Positions 23,275 to 33,639 of a stretch of DNA of 64,000 nt are shown piece after piece (position 1 is the first letter of the stretch; each line of letters begins with the position of its first letter). Position numbers and translations under genes: made by a program. Location: contig OZ020598.1 of NCBI GenBank assembly GCA_963971535.1, forward strand, positions 87,254,185-87,318,184, in the 5' to 3' direction. The notes under the pieces are model-generated. The model did not search any database. It worked only from the letters and a program-made list of their open reading frames with translations, and was not told the DNA's origin. Source of the DNA: Notolepis coatsorum (lineage: Eukaryota > Chordata > Actinopteri > Aulopiformes > Paralepididae).

Positions 23275-24564
23275 TCACCTGGGGGCCTCGGGATTCAGCC
23301 ACCGGAAATCATCGATCAGGCTGGGATCTAAAATATCCCTTTGAGGCACCCAAGAACGCTCTTCTATCCCGTACCCCTGCCAATCCAAGAACTGAAACCC
23401 CCTACCCCTCCGCCTACAACCCAGTATCCTCCGCACCGTGTAAATGGGCTGACCACCCATAAACCGAGGCGGAGGAACCGTAGGCAGTGGCGGGGCCAAG
23501 GGCGATGAGAGGAACGGCTTCAACAGGGACACATGAAACGTCGGATGAACCCTCATAGAACTCGGAAGCCGTAGCCTGTAAGCCACAGGATTCACCCGAT
23601 GTACCACCTTAAAGGGTCCTATAAAGCGAGGAGCCAGCTTCCTGGATTCCACCCGGAGAGGGAGATCCCGGGTGGAAAGCCAAACCCGCTGCCCAGGACG
23701 GTAAACCGGAGCCGGACGACGCTTGCGGTTAGCCTGCCGCTGGGTACTAACCGAAACCTTCTGCAGCGCCGCCCGGACCCGCTTCCACGTCCTGCGGCAG
23801 CGAGCCACATGTGCCTGGGCCGAGGGCACCTCCGCCTCCTGCTCCTGCTCGGGAAACAAAGGAGGTTGAAAACCATACTGACACTGAAAGGGAGACATAC
23901 CGGTAGAGGAGGAGAGGAGGGTATTATGCGCGTACTCAGCCCATGCCAACCTCCTACTCCACGTTGCCGGGCAACCGGCAACGTAACATCTCAAGACCCC
24001 CTCCAGGTCCTGGTTGACGCGCTCCGTCTGCCCGTTCGACTGCGGATGAAACCCAGACGAAAGGCTGACGGAGGCGCCGAGACCGGCGGCAAATGCCTTC
24101 CAGAACCTGGAAGCGAACTGAGGACCCCGGTCCGACACGATATCCACCGGAAGCCTGTGGACCCGAAAGACATGCTGTATCACCAGATCAGCAGTCTCTC
24201 GGGCCGATGGAAGCTTGGGGAGAGGAACAAAATGAGCCGCCTTCGAGAACCGGTCCACCACCACCAAAATGGCGGTGAACCCGTCCGAAAGGGGGAGGCC
24301 AGAAATAAAGTCCAGGGATATGTGCGACCAGGGCCGTTTAGGAATAGGAAGTGGCCGGAGGAGACCTGCCGGTGCACGGCGAGAGGTCTTACTGCGCGCG
24401 CACATCGGGCAGGCCGCCACAAAGGAACGCGTATCCCCCTCCACTGTCGGCCACCAGAACCTCCTACGGATAAATTCCAGGGTCCTGGTGGCCCCAGGGT
24501 GGCTGGTGAGGGATGAGGCATGTGCCCACTGCAGAAAAACGTGAGCGTGCCGCCTTGGGCACAT
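23275..24564 (-). pseudogene. Gypsy integrase with chromodomain (pol 3' part)
   Basis: Integrase inserts the cDNA into the host genome. The order is a zinc-binding region ([13 protein letters not shown]), then the catalytic core with Asp in LDFISGLP, Asp in [10 protein letters not shown] and Glu in NGQTERVNQ, then a GPF-type region ([18 protein letters not shown]), then a C-terminal chromodomain ([25 protein letters not shown], in part) ending near residue 429. One conserved chromodomain position before LDW appears lost. The N-terminal end overlaps the RNase H frame out of phase near 24545, so the polyprotein is broken here. Confidence 0.9.
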
Positions 24565-25662
24565 ACGACCGCCCCGGAGGGCCCCCGCCAGGATCGGGCT
24601 CCCGCGTCAGCGCCGACCTTACCACCTTATCTATGCCCCAAGACACGGGTGCCAAAATCAAGGCCGGTGGAATAATGGGATGGGGCTGCTCCTCCCGGCC
24701 AGGAAGATCAAACTGGCGCGATAACGCGTCGGGTTTGATATTCTTGGACCCGGGTCTATAGGAGATGGTAAATCGAAATCGTGTGAAGAATAACGCCCAC
24801 CTGGCCTGGCGAGCGTTAAGGTGTTTAGCCCCTTGGATGTAAGCCAAGTTCTTATGATCGGTCCAAACAATGAAAGGATGTGCCGCCCCCTCTAACCAAT
24901 GTCTCCATTCCTCCAGTGCCAATTTGATAGCCAACAACTCCCGATTACCCACGTCGTAGTTGCGCTCGGCTGATGACAGACGGCGAGAAAAAAAAGCACA
25001 CGGGTGCACTTTCCCATCCTTTAAGCACCTCTGAGAGAGCACCCCCCCCACAGCGATGTCAGAGGCATCCACCTCCACAATGAACGGAACCTCTGCATCG
25101 TGGCGGATCAATACAGGAGCGGATGTAAACCGACGCTTGAGATCGCAGAAGGCCGACTCTGCCCTAGGCGACCATTCAAAGCCAGGGAGAGAGGCCTTAG
25201 TGAGAGCTGTTAACGGATTGGCTAAGGCGCTAAAGTTGCGAATAAAGCGCCTGTAAAAATTTGCAAAGCCCAAAAAACGTTGTAACCCCTTGAGCGATGA
25301 AGGCCGTGGCCAGTCCAAGACTGCACTCACCTTGGCCGAATCCATGCGTAGATCACCCTTCGTCAACACAAAGCCCAGGAAGGAAACGGTATCAGTGTGA
25401 AACACACACTTCTCAGCCTTAACGAATAGTTGATGCTTGAGGAGACGGTCTAGCACCTCCCGAACATGCAGTTGGTGTTGCACCATATCGCGAGAAAAAA
25501 TTAGGATATCATCTAGGTAAACAAATACAGACACCCCAATCAAGTCTCGCAGCACGTCGTTAACCAGGGCTTGGAAGACTGCCGGAGCATTAGCCAAACC
25601 AAAGGGCATGACCAAATACTCATAGTGACCATTGGGTGTATTAAATGCAGTCTCCTTCTCTA
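24464..25662 (-). pseudogene. Gypsy reverse transcriptase C-half and RNase H
   Basis: Reverse transcriptase motifs are [17 protein letters not shown] and the catalytic YLDDILIFS, then the thumb region [12 protein letters not shown]. RNase H follows with [18 protein letters not shown] and [11 protein letters not shown] linker leads to integrase. The frame is out of phase with the preceding protease/RT frame; a small internal deletion near 25660 removes a few conserved codons. Both catalytic Asp residues of the YLDD box are intact. Confidence 0.9.
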
Positions 25663-26762
25663 ATCCTGACCAGATTATATGCATTACGTAAGTCAAGTTT
25701 AGAAAAGACCTGTGCCCCCTGTAAGCACTCAAAGGCCGTGTCCATGAGAGGTAAAGGATATCGGTTCTTGATGGAAACGTCATTCAATCCCCTATAATCA
25801 ATGCACGGGCGCTGATCCCCATCTTTTTTGTCAACAAAGAAGAAACCAGCGCCGGCCGGGGATGTGGAAGGACGTATGTGCCCCGCAAGCAATGCCTCCT
25901 CAATGTAGGTGTTCATGGCCAAGGTCTCGGGGCGTGAGAGAGAGAACATTCGCCCGCGAGGCGGGGAGGTACCGGGTAGAAGATTAATGGGACAGTCGTA
26001 TGATCTATGAGGCGGTAGTGCTTTAGCACGCGTCTTGCTAAAAACGTCCGCCAGGTCCCAATAGATCTCAGGAACCCCTATCAAATCGGGATTAGAGGGT
26101 GGAACAGAATCTGCGACGCTCCCCACCACCCTGGAGAGAGAAGAAGGAGAAAAAAGAGAAGAGGGGAAGGGAGACAAGGGAGTGGACAAACTCTCGCCGA
26201 CGGCCGACTTCACGTCGACCTCCGTTGAGAGCTTGCCCGTGCTCCAATTAATATTCCGTACACATGAAGACAACCAGGGATGACCCAACACTATAACAGA
26301 ATAGGGGGAGACAATAACAAATAATTGAACCCACTCCCACCCCCCACCCGCCACCCGGATGTGCATAGGAACAGTACGTTGTGTGACGCTCCCACTGCCC
26401 AGGGGCTGACCGTCCAGGGCGTAGACAGGAATGGGAACCCCCAACTCTTCTACCGGGATTCCCCATTCTCTCACCAACCCCAAGTGAATGAAATTGCCCG
26501 CCGCCCCTGAGTCAATGAGAGCCTTCGTTCCCCTAACGTTACCCCCACAGTTAACCGCCACCTCCAGAAATGTACGTGAGTCAGATGGTAGTGCTGGGGT
26601 GAGCCCACATGCTGGCGCCCTCTCGAGGCCCGGCGGAGCACCTCCCCTTCCCGACTGGCGCCGAGTTGAGCCAGCCTGTTCCCGACAGCTGCCGAAACGA
26701 TGACCGGTGCGGCCGCACCGGAAGCAACGTCGCTCATCGATGAAGCGCCGCCGCTCGACAGC
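25641..26762 (-). pseudogene. Gypsy CCHC knuckle, protease and RT N-half
   Basis: In one frame from about 26762: a zinc knuckle [14 protein letters not shown], an aspartic protease with the active site [10 protein letters not shown] and the flap-side ILGHPWL-like VLGHPWL, then the RT start ([40 protein letters not shown]). There is no ATG at the frame start because it is the continuation of gag, displaced by one base. It ends early at the frame break near 25660. Confidence 0.88.
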
Positions 26763-26764
26763 AC

Positions 26765-27658
26765 CCCAAGCTGCATGGATTCATCACCCAGTGGCTCACT
26801 CGTGTAATGCGGGAAGATGTCAACAACGGGAGGAGAAAGGACACGTACCTGGGTAGTATCTTCACGCTCCCTCTCTCTCTCCCGATGTCGGTTGTCCATC
26901 CGTATGGCGGTGTTGATGAGCGTTTCCAGCTGCTCAGGGATCTCACCCACGGAGAACTCGTCTCGCATCCGTGCGGAGAGTCCCTTGAGAAATAGGACCA
27001 CACAAGGAATTTCCGGCCAAGCCGTCTCCCGAGCCACGATCCGAAATTCGATGGCGTATTCTGAGACCGTGCGGGAGCCCTGCCGGCAAGCGAGAAGCCG
27101 CCCACCGGCCTCGAAGACCGAGAGTACTCGGGAAGTGTCGAATACCCTTTTCAACTCCCTGGTGAAGTCGTCCACACAGTCGCAGAGAGGCGAACCGCTC
27201 TCTAATTCGGCCGTAGCCCAGGAGAGTGCTTGACCGGTGAGGAGGGTGATAATATATGCAACTTGTGCTCTGGAAGAGGGGAATGAGCGTGGCTGCAGCT
27301 GGAACACGAGTGAGCACTGGGTGATGAACTCCCTGCATCCCTCCGGTGCTCCCGCGTAGCGGCTTGGTGCGGGTAGCCGTGGCTCCTGGTTCCGATCCTG
27401 GTGCCCAGGAGCTCCCCGACTCTCCTCGGTGTTGAATGTGGTGTTGAACGCCGCCTCTCCTGCCGCCGTCTCACCCACCGTCGTCCTTACCCCCGCCACC
27501 TCGACTTGTGCCTGCTGGGCTGTGATGAGCGCCGACTGCGCCGTCTCCTGCGACGCGCTGACGATCCCGCCCAGCCGAAGCAACTCGGCACTGATCAGAT
27601 GTTGCCATTCCTCCAAGCGCTCCTGTGCACTCTTCTGTGATTCCATGATTGCCTCCAT
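26765..27658 (-). pseudogene. Gypsy gag
   Basis: It begins at the ATG complementary to 27656-27658 (MEAIMESQ), just inside the 5' LTR, and encodes a capsid-type gag with the retrotransposon-gag signature (FITQCSLVFQLQ, AYIITLLTGQALSWA, RQGSRTVSEYAIEFRIVA, FLKGL). The frame continues to 26471 but is out of phase after a G-run near 26765: the expected zinc knuckle is read in the next frame. Either a one-base insertion or a base-calling error in the run fits. Confidence 0.88.
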
Positions 27659-27681
27659 GGAACTCTGATGGTCAGGTCTTC

Positions 27682-28102
27682 TGTCAGGGTGGAGGTAGGT
27701 GAGTTCCAATTGTTGTAGGCAATCACAGAGACGGAGAAGGTATACTCTTGAACAGGTTCGACTTTAATAGTAAAGAACACAAAGAGTAATACTAGGATAC
27801 TATGCCAAGGCAAGGGAACGAGAGAATTAGGTAATGGAGCTTAGTGGTGGTCCAGAAATGGAACCGCCCGCGTTATCTCCGAACGCCTATAGTGAAGACC
27901 TGACAAATGACAAGCAGAGGAAAGGAATGTTATATAGCCACCAAATACCAACATTCCACACACACCCCCGTGACAGCCAATCAGAAGCCAACCCCTAATT
28001 GACAGCACTAAATTACAGGGAAAACAAGTGACAGTAATCAAGTGACAGATGACAGAGAAGGTGGGAGGTTCCCGACCGTAGTCAAGAACCAGAATCGTAA
28101 CA
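27682..28102 (-). repeat. Gypsy 5' LTR
   Basis: Starts tgtcagggtggagg and ends cgtaaca on the plus strand (TG...CA). It is nearly identical to the 3' LTR. It would carry the promoter for minus-strand transcription; the tatatagcc stretch near 27931 is a TATA-like candidate. Confidence 0.94.
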
Positions 28103-28106
28103 CATA

Positions 28107-28219
28107 TACATACATACATACATACATACATACATACATACATACATACATACATACATACATACATACATACATACATACATACATACATACATACATA
28201 CATACATACATACATACAT
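28107..28219. repeat. ATAC microsatellite, left part
   Basis: About 28 ATAC units, interrupted by the hAT element that follows. It resumes at 28653-28821 (about 42 units). Confidence 0.95.
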
Positions 28220-28652
28220 TAGGGCTGTCCCCGACTAAGGATTTGGATGGTCGACTAGGATTGGCCAAAATTTGCCGTTAGTCGACTAATTGGTCGACAA
28301 AAAAAAAAAAAGTATAATATATTTTTTTTTGTATCATTCCATTTGGGCTGTGGGGGGTGCTTAATGTCTGAAGGAGTCGACTGAAGGCTTCTTGTCCTCT
28401 GCAAAAGCATGCAATTGGTCCACTGATACATCTTGATATTTGTCTAGTATAGTGTGTTCATTAGATGGGTGACATCCTCTTTCAGTGCCTCTGTGCCTGT
28501 TTTCGTAGGCAGTTAGCCTCTGGTATGCGTGCCATTAGCGTTAGCCACGCTTCTATGCCTCTTTTCTTGTGATTCGACTAAGAGGTTGGCCAGTCGACTA
28601 CGGCCCCTTTCGAACGATTAGTCGACTAATCGATTAATAGGGGTCAGCCCTG
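28220..28652. mobile_element. hAT-like MITE (433 bp) inserted in the ATAC repeat
   Basis: Ends tagggctgtccccgacta and, on the opposite strand, cagggctgacccctatta form the inverted repeat. The interior is full of gtcgacta motifs near each end. The flanks are acatacat on both sides, so the 8-bp duplication cannot be told apart from the repeat. The relative at 31988-32421, with a clear duplication, confirms the boundaries. Confidence 0.85.
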
Positions 28653-28791
28653 ACATACATACATACATACATACATACATACATACATACATACATACAT
28701 ACATACATACATACATACATACATACATACATACATACATACATACATACATACATACATACATACATACATACATACATACATACATACA

Positions 28792-28821
<30 letters not shown>
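28653..28821. repeat. ATAC microsatellite, right part
   Basis: Continuation of the 28107-28219 array after the hAT insertion. The short tatg-rich frames across it are not genes. Confidence 0.95.
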
Positions 28822-28827
<6 letters not shown>

Positions 28828-28939
28828 CATTATATACATACATATACACCAATAACAAAATAAAAACATAGTTAAGAATCATACACATAAGCAAATAAAC
28901 AAACATATGCACAGCCTATGTACAAAAGAAATAAACTGT

Positions 28940-29990
28940 TTATCTCTAGTCTTTACAGTTTTCTTCGATTGCATAAACACGCAAATCAAAAGTATTACAC
29001 AATTATCAAAACCTTACACTCAAGGAGAAAAACATAGGCCCAGATTTGCACCCCTATAAGCACAAAGTCAGCCTCACACTTTTTGCAAAACAATACACAC
29101 AGTGATTTGCAAAACACTAAACACACTTGCATTACATTACACACAGAATGTCAAATTACCACACATATCATCCAATTGGTTAAACACAGCCATCAGATGC
29201 ACAAACACACCATTGCTTGATTGTAGATACACCAATCAGGTTTAAGCACTATACAAATGCAGCAGGTGAGTTCACCTGTCTTCAACCAAAATGGAAGAAG
29301 AGTGAAGTACTGTACACAGAGAAAATATATAATACATTCACCAAACACTACACAAGACAACCAATGATGCAGACTGATGAAAATATACATTTTCTCTCCA
29401 TATACCCAAATCAGTCAACATGTCAACATGGAGAATCACAACAAAAATGTCTCTTGCCAGATCCAGCTAGGCAAAGAGATTTAAATTGTTTCTATTTTTG
29501 TTTTACTGTAATTTTAACCTGTACTGGATACAGTATTTTATGTTTGTCTGATATTTGCTGAGCTTACAGTGTTATGCACACTGTAGTGGCATGAAAACTG
29601 GGACATGTTTTGTTGTGATTCTCCATGTTGAAATGTTGACTGATTTGGTTATATGGAGAGAACATTTATATTTTCATCAGTCTGCATCATTGATGGGTAT
29701 ATGGAGAGATTTTTTTTTCATCAGTCTGCAACATTGATTTGGGTATATGGAGATAAATAAATTATATTTTCATCAGTCTACAGCATTGGTCTTGTGTAGT
29801 GTTGGGTGAATTTACTGTATATTTGCACATTCTATGTGTACTTCACTTACAGTGCTCTAATCACTGAGAAGTAGAATTGCTAAATGTGTTTTAGGTTAAG
29901 CACAGCAGTGTGTAACTGGTTTTCAAAATCGTGCTTAAGCAATAAAAATGTATTGTGTGTTTCATTATATACATATGTTTCAGTCTTCTC
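28940..29990. repeat. Large fold-back (palindromic) element
   Basis: The arms around 29290-29450 and 29597-29860 are inverted copies of each other; for instance gatgcagactgatgaaaata (29367) mirrors 29670-29690 and caaacactacacaag mirrors 29789-29805. The right arm holds three tandem copies of a roughly 48-bp module (about 29642-29787) where the left arm has one. Weaker inverted similarity continues outward. It is probably a fold-back or MITE-type DNA element; the family is not identified. Confidence 0.65.
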
Positions 29991-30284
29991 ATACAAAAAA
30001 AGATTAGATTTTGGGGTCTTTTCCTGCCTTTGGTCCGCTTTGCATTCACATCTCAAATGAACCGCAGCAGGGTTCACTTGCAAGCGTGAATGAGCTTTCA
30101 CACCACCCCAAACCAACCGGACTATCCGAGGAAATTAACCAGGGTTCGATTAAAGCTTATTATAGTTTATCACAGTATCATGAGCATGTCTTTGTCAGTG
30201 GACATTGGACATGGGTATGGATGGCTCCAGGTGCTGCTGCGTTAAAGTGCACATCTTCAATACCTATCTGTACTATTTAAAAGC

Positions 30285-30760
30285 ACAGTGCAGGACACAC
30301 TCAAAGGTTATCGCACCTCAGAGATGGCAGTGGACATGTATGACAGGACAAAGGCCATATGTAATGGCCTTGGGATTGAGGAACATACTACCAGCCAAAG
30401 GAGGAAGCAGAAAAGGATGGATGAGTATGTAGTTGAGTCATCTTGTGGCACAAGCTCAGACCTCAGCTCAGGAGATCAGCTGAGACAGAGACTGTTCTAT
30501 CCAGTCCTCGACAGAATACTGCAAGAGCTTGAGAGCAGGTTCTCATGAGTTGGAGAACAACTTATGAGAGGCATACAGGCATGTTATCCAGCCTCAGACC
30601 AGTTTCTCTCAGTGGAATTGCTGCAACCCCTCGCCACACATTACAATATCCAACTACTGCCAGAGGAGATCACAGTTGCAAAGTGTGTCCTGTCCAGGAC
30701 AGGCAGAGATGCAGTCCCTACTATCCAAAGTGTCTTTTCCCTCCTGGATGATAATAATAA
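30285..30760 (+). pseudogene. hAT transposase fragment (ZMYM1-like)
   Basis: A translated stretch resembles the middle of hAT transposases of the type found in ZMYM1-like proteins: RLFYPVLDRILQELESRFS, a stop, then in the same frame LMRGIQACYPAS and later LLPEEITVAK. One in-frame TGA (about 30547) and the lack of both ends mark it as a remnant. Confidence 0.6.
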
Positions 30761-30954
30761 TAATGCATTTTATTTATAATGCGCCTTTCAGGACACTAAA
30801 AAAAAAGTCCACAAATCGGTGAATGAAAAAATTATAGGATCAAATGAAAACTACTACTTACTAAAAATGGATCTTTAAAAGTACTAAAAACCAAAAAGAA
30901 ATACCAAACACTAACAATCATTCAGCACAGACAATGGGGATGCTGCCATAAAAA

Positions 30955-30958
<4 letters not shown>

Positions 30959-31036
<78 letters not shown>
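30959..31036. repeat. AT microsatellite
   Basis: About 38 TA units after an A-run. Confidence 0.97.
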
Positions 31037-31039
<3 letters not shown>

Positions 31040-31289
31040 TCCGGGGCTAGGAGAAAAACATGGGCTAACAATGCCACTGGCCGGCAAGCGTTGAGCGCCA
31101 ATAAACTCGTTTTTAGATCCTTTGATATTTTTCCTCTGATCCGCGTTCTAAATCATCATCCGGATCATTCTAGCCGTCCCTGGCTCGTTTCCCTAGGTTG
31201 GAATTGCAATGACGATCGAATATCACTAGGTGGCAGTATTGCCTACCTTTGAACTGGCGTTGATACACGTTTTCTATCTAATATCTTTA

Positions 31290-31552
31290 CTGAATTAGCC
31301 GATTTGGCATCGGAGGATGCCTTTGTGGGCAGAGACTTCAACTGCCACCTAATCCCTTTTCTGGACAAACTCCCATCTAGTCTGGCTCCTCCCTCAGCGC
31401 AAGCAAGGATGCTCTCCTCTTTATGTACAGATGTTGGATTTTCTGATGTCTGGAGAGCCCTCTGCCCCTCTGAATTGAAATGTTCCTTTTTCAGTGCCCC
31501 CCATAACAGTTACAGTAGATTGGATTATTTTTGTATTCCTTCCTCTAAGCTA
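31290..31552 (+). pseudogene. L1-type LINE endonuclease fragment
   Basis: The frame reads GRDFNCHL, then CTDVGFSDVWRALCP, CSFFSAPHNSYSRLDYFCIP. This is the second half of an apurinic-like endonuclease domain of L1-type LINEs, with the DFN and SRLDY motifs. The first conserved Gly is changed. It is cut off on the right by the family B piggyBac-like fragment at 31553. Confidence 0.65.
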
Positions 31553-31759
31553 TCTGCCGATCGGCCACCAGATGGCGCTCTCGAACCGTTAGACAGTTGA
31601 GTGGAGCTCACCAGTACATCTCAGGGCTCCGGAAAGGAAATATGATTTCGATGACAGATTTTTGAAATATTGACATCAAAGACGAGTTACGGTGTCTTCG
31701 GCAGAATGAGCATGGCTAGGAATGACGTCTTAACTCGTCCCCGGCGATCATAGTGTTAA
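31553..31759. mobile_element. piggyBac-like family B fragment (right end)
   Basis: It matches the last 210 bp of the 16408-17366 copy (gccgatcggccaccagatgg, aatgacgt...), ending ccatagtgttaa-like with TTAA at 31756-31759. The left part is missing. Confidence 0.7.
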
Positions 31760-31987
31760 GAAGTAAGTAAAAAGTTAGTATAGGCAATATACAGTACATA
31801 TATACAATACAGAGTAAAATGAGTAACAGTGAGAAATGTAGAAATGAGATGAGGTACAAAATGTAGGGTAAGGTGCAAATGATGTATGAATGTAGTGCAA
31901 ATCTCTTTAATAATAGATACATATAGAGTGTTTGTTTAAAGTGAGTGTTTGTTTAAAGTGAGTGTGTACATGTGGATGTGTGTGCAG

Positions 31988-32421
31988 TAGGGCTGACCCC
32001 TATTAGTCGAATAGTCGACTAATCGATCGAAAGGAGCCGTAGTCGACAGCCAACCTTTAGTCGAATTTTTTTATCATTCTTTCCAAAAGAAAAGAGGCCT
32101 AGAAGCATGGCTAACGCTGATGGCATGCATACCAGAGGCTAACTGCCTAAGAAAACAGGCACAGAGGCACTGAAAGAGGATTTCACCCATCTAATGAACA
32201 CACTAGACTAGACAAATATCAAGATGTATCCATCAGTGGACCAATTGCATGCCTTTGCAGAGGACAAGAAGCCTTCCGTTGACTCCTTCAGACATTAAGC
32301 ACCCCCCACAGCCCAAATGGAATGATAAAAAAAATATATATATATTTTTTCATAGTCGACTATCGGCTAATTTCGGCCAATCATAGTCGACTATCCAAAT
32401 CCTTAGTCTGGGACAGCCCTA
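31988..32421. mobile_element. hAT-like MITE, second copy (434 bp)
   Basis: Same family as 28220-28652 in the opposite orientation. It starts tagggctgacccctatta and ends gtctgggacagcccta. A perfect 8-bp duplication gtgtgcag flanks it (31980-31987 and 32422-32429), which fixes the ends. Confidence 0.93.
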
Positions 32422-32566
32422 GTGTGCAGTGAGTGTAGATGATGGGTTGTATACGTATATATATTTATTTAACTTGTGAAGCTGTGTCTGAGCCGTTTCT
32501 GTGATGTCTGTATGTCTCTGTTAATGTTTTATGTATATATAAAAGAAAACAATAACCTCTTAAGGT

Positions 32567-33222
32567 GCTCCCATAGTCGAGCAGACTGTACACAGAGCAT
32601 TGTGCGAAGCTCCAATTTTCTGACGCGCGGACATCCGCGCCGCTGACTTGGTGTCACACAAAACGCTGCTCAGCGTTTTGGTTGACATCGAACTGCATTT
32701 AATGTGACGCCGATCTGCATTTTACTCTGAACACTCGCTCCGTGCCAAGAGAGATGTTTGAATGGCTTTTCTAAATGAAGTGTGTAAAATTGCCAGTTTT
32801 ATTTCGAAATATTGGAAACGGAGATAACATAGAATGTTATCTCCGTTTCCAATATTTTGAAATACAACTGGTGCTTTTATTTCATGGAATGCGTGTCTTT
32901 TCAGCACCACGCGCGCTGTCCACCTCAAGCCTATACGGTACATTGCATCTCGCTGCCTATTATACCTGTTATTCAAGTGCGTAAAACTGCCCGTTTTATT
33001 ATCGAAATATTGGAAACGGAGATAACATACTCTTTATTTTGACATCGGATGACGACGACATGACAGAAGTTGAACAGCGTGGGGACAATTGTGTAAACTG
33101 GCGCGTGACATCTAGGAAATTGGTCCACGGAGGTCCGCTCGACTATGAAGGCTCAAGAGTCCGCGCGGACGTCCGCGGAGTCTGCTCTGTGTACAGTCTG
33201 CTGGACTATGGGAGCGCCTTTA
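32567..33222. mobile_element. DNA element with inverted ends and a triplicated inner motif
   Basis: The left end ggtgctcccatagtcgagca plus gactgtacacagagca is mirrored at 33185-33222. Inside, the 22-mer around cgaaatattggaaacggaga occurs at about 32802, inverted at 32833-32860 and again at 33003. The first two make a near-perfect palindrome. No transposase frame. The superfamily is not clear and no flanking duplication could be fixed. Confidence 0.6.
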
Positions 33223-33229
33223 GCCTGCA

Positions 33230-33560
33230 ACGTCTCACATATGGGATGTTTTTCGGACTTTTTGCAACCGGCACTTTGGCGACCCCTAGTGGCTCGGGTG
33301 TGCATATTTTGCAATACAATATATATATATATCAAATTGAAGGCTTATTTGTTGCCTGTCGATAGCGACAAAATCCGACAAAATCTGTTCAGCGGTTCTC
33401 GAGTTACATGCCGGTATTTGCCGCTTGTGCAAAGTACATGGTATTGTGCAAAATACCACTCCCGACTCAGGCTGCAGTAGTTCCGTCAATCTAGATCCGA
33501 TCTCGAAAATGATTGTGGATCGTTGTAGCCAATGAGTGTGGCTTTCCAATGACACCCCAC
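33230..33560. repeat. Sequence related to the piggyBac-like family C interior
   Basis: It shares cgaaaatgattg...gttgtagccaa.gagtgt with 37746-37782 and a similar gagttac phrase upstream. No ends identified. Confidence 0.4.
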
Positions 33561-33639
33561 GTGCATGTATGAATAAAAAAAACAAAAAAAAACTAAAACA
33601 CGAAAACAGGAAAAGAAAACAGCAGAATGAATTGAAGTC

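Larger units (their letters stand above)
22823..28102 (-). mobile_element. Full-length Ty3/gypsy LTR retrotransposon, chromodomain type
   Basis: Two LTRs (22823-23242 and 27682-28102) bound a 4.4-kb interior, transcribed on the minus strand. The order is gag, CCHC knuckle, protease, reverse transcriptase, RNase H, integrase, chromodomain. The insertion is flanked by the 4-bp duplication cata (22819-22822 and 28103-28106). The LTRs differ at only about three positions over 420 bp, which implies a recent insertion, yet the coding region has three frame breaks (near 26765, 25660 and 24545). The integrase plus chromodomain places it among chromoviruses. Confidence 0.95.

Noticed and set aside
24269-24544. 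Plus-strand frames across the gypsy element, including one of 305 residues (23599-24516)
   Set aside because: Antisense shadows of the minus-strand pol gene, with no domain of their own.
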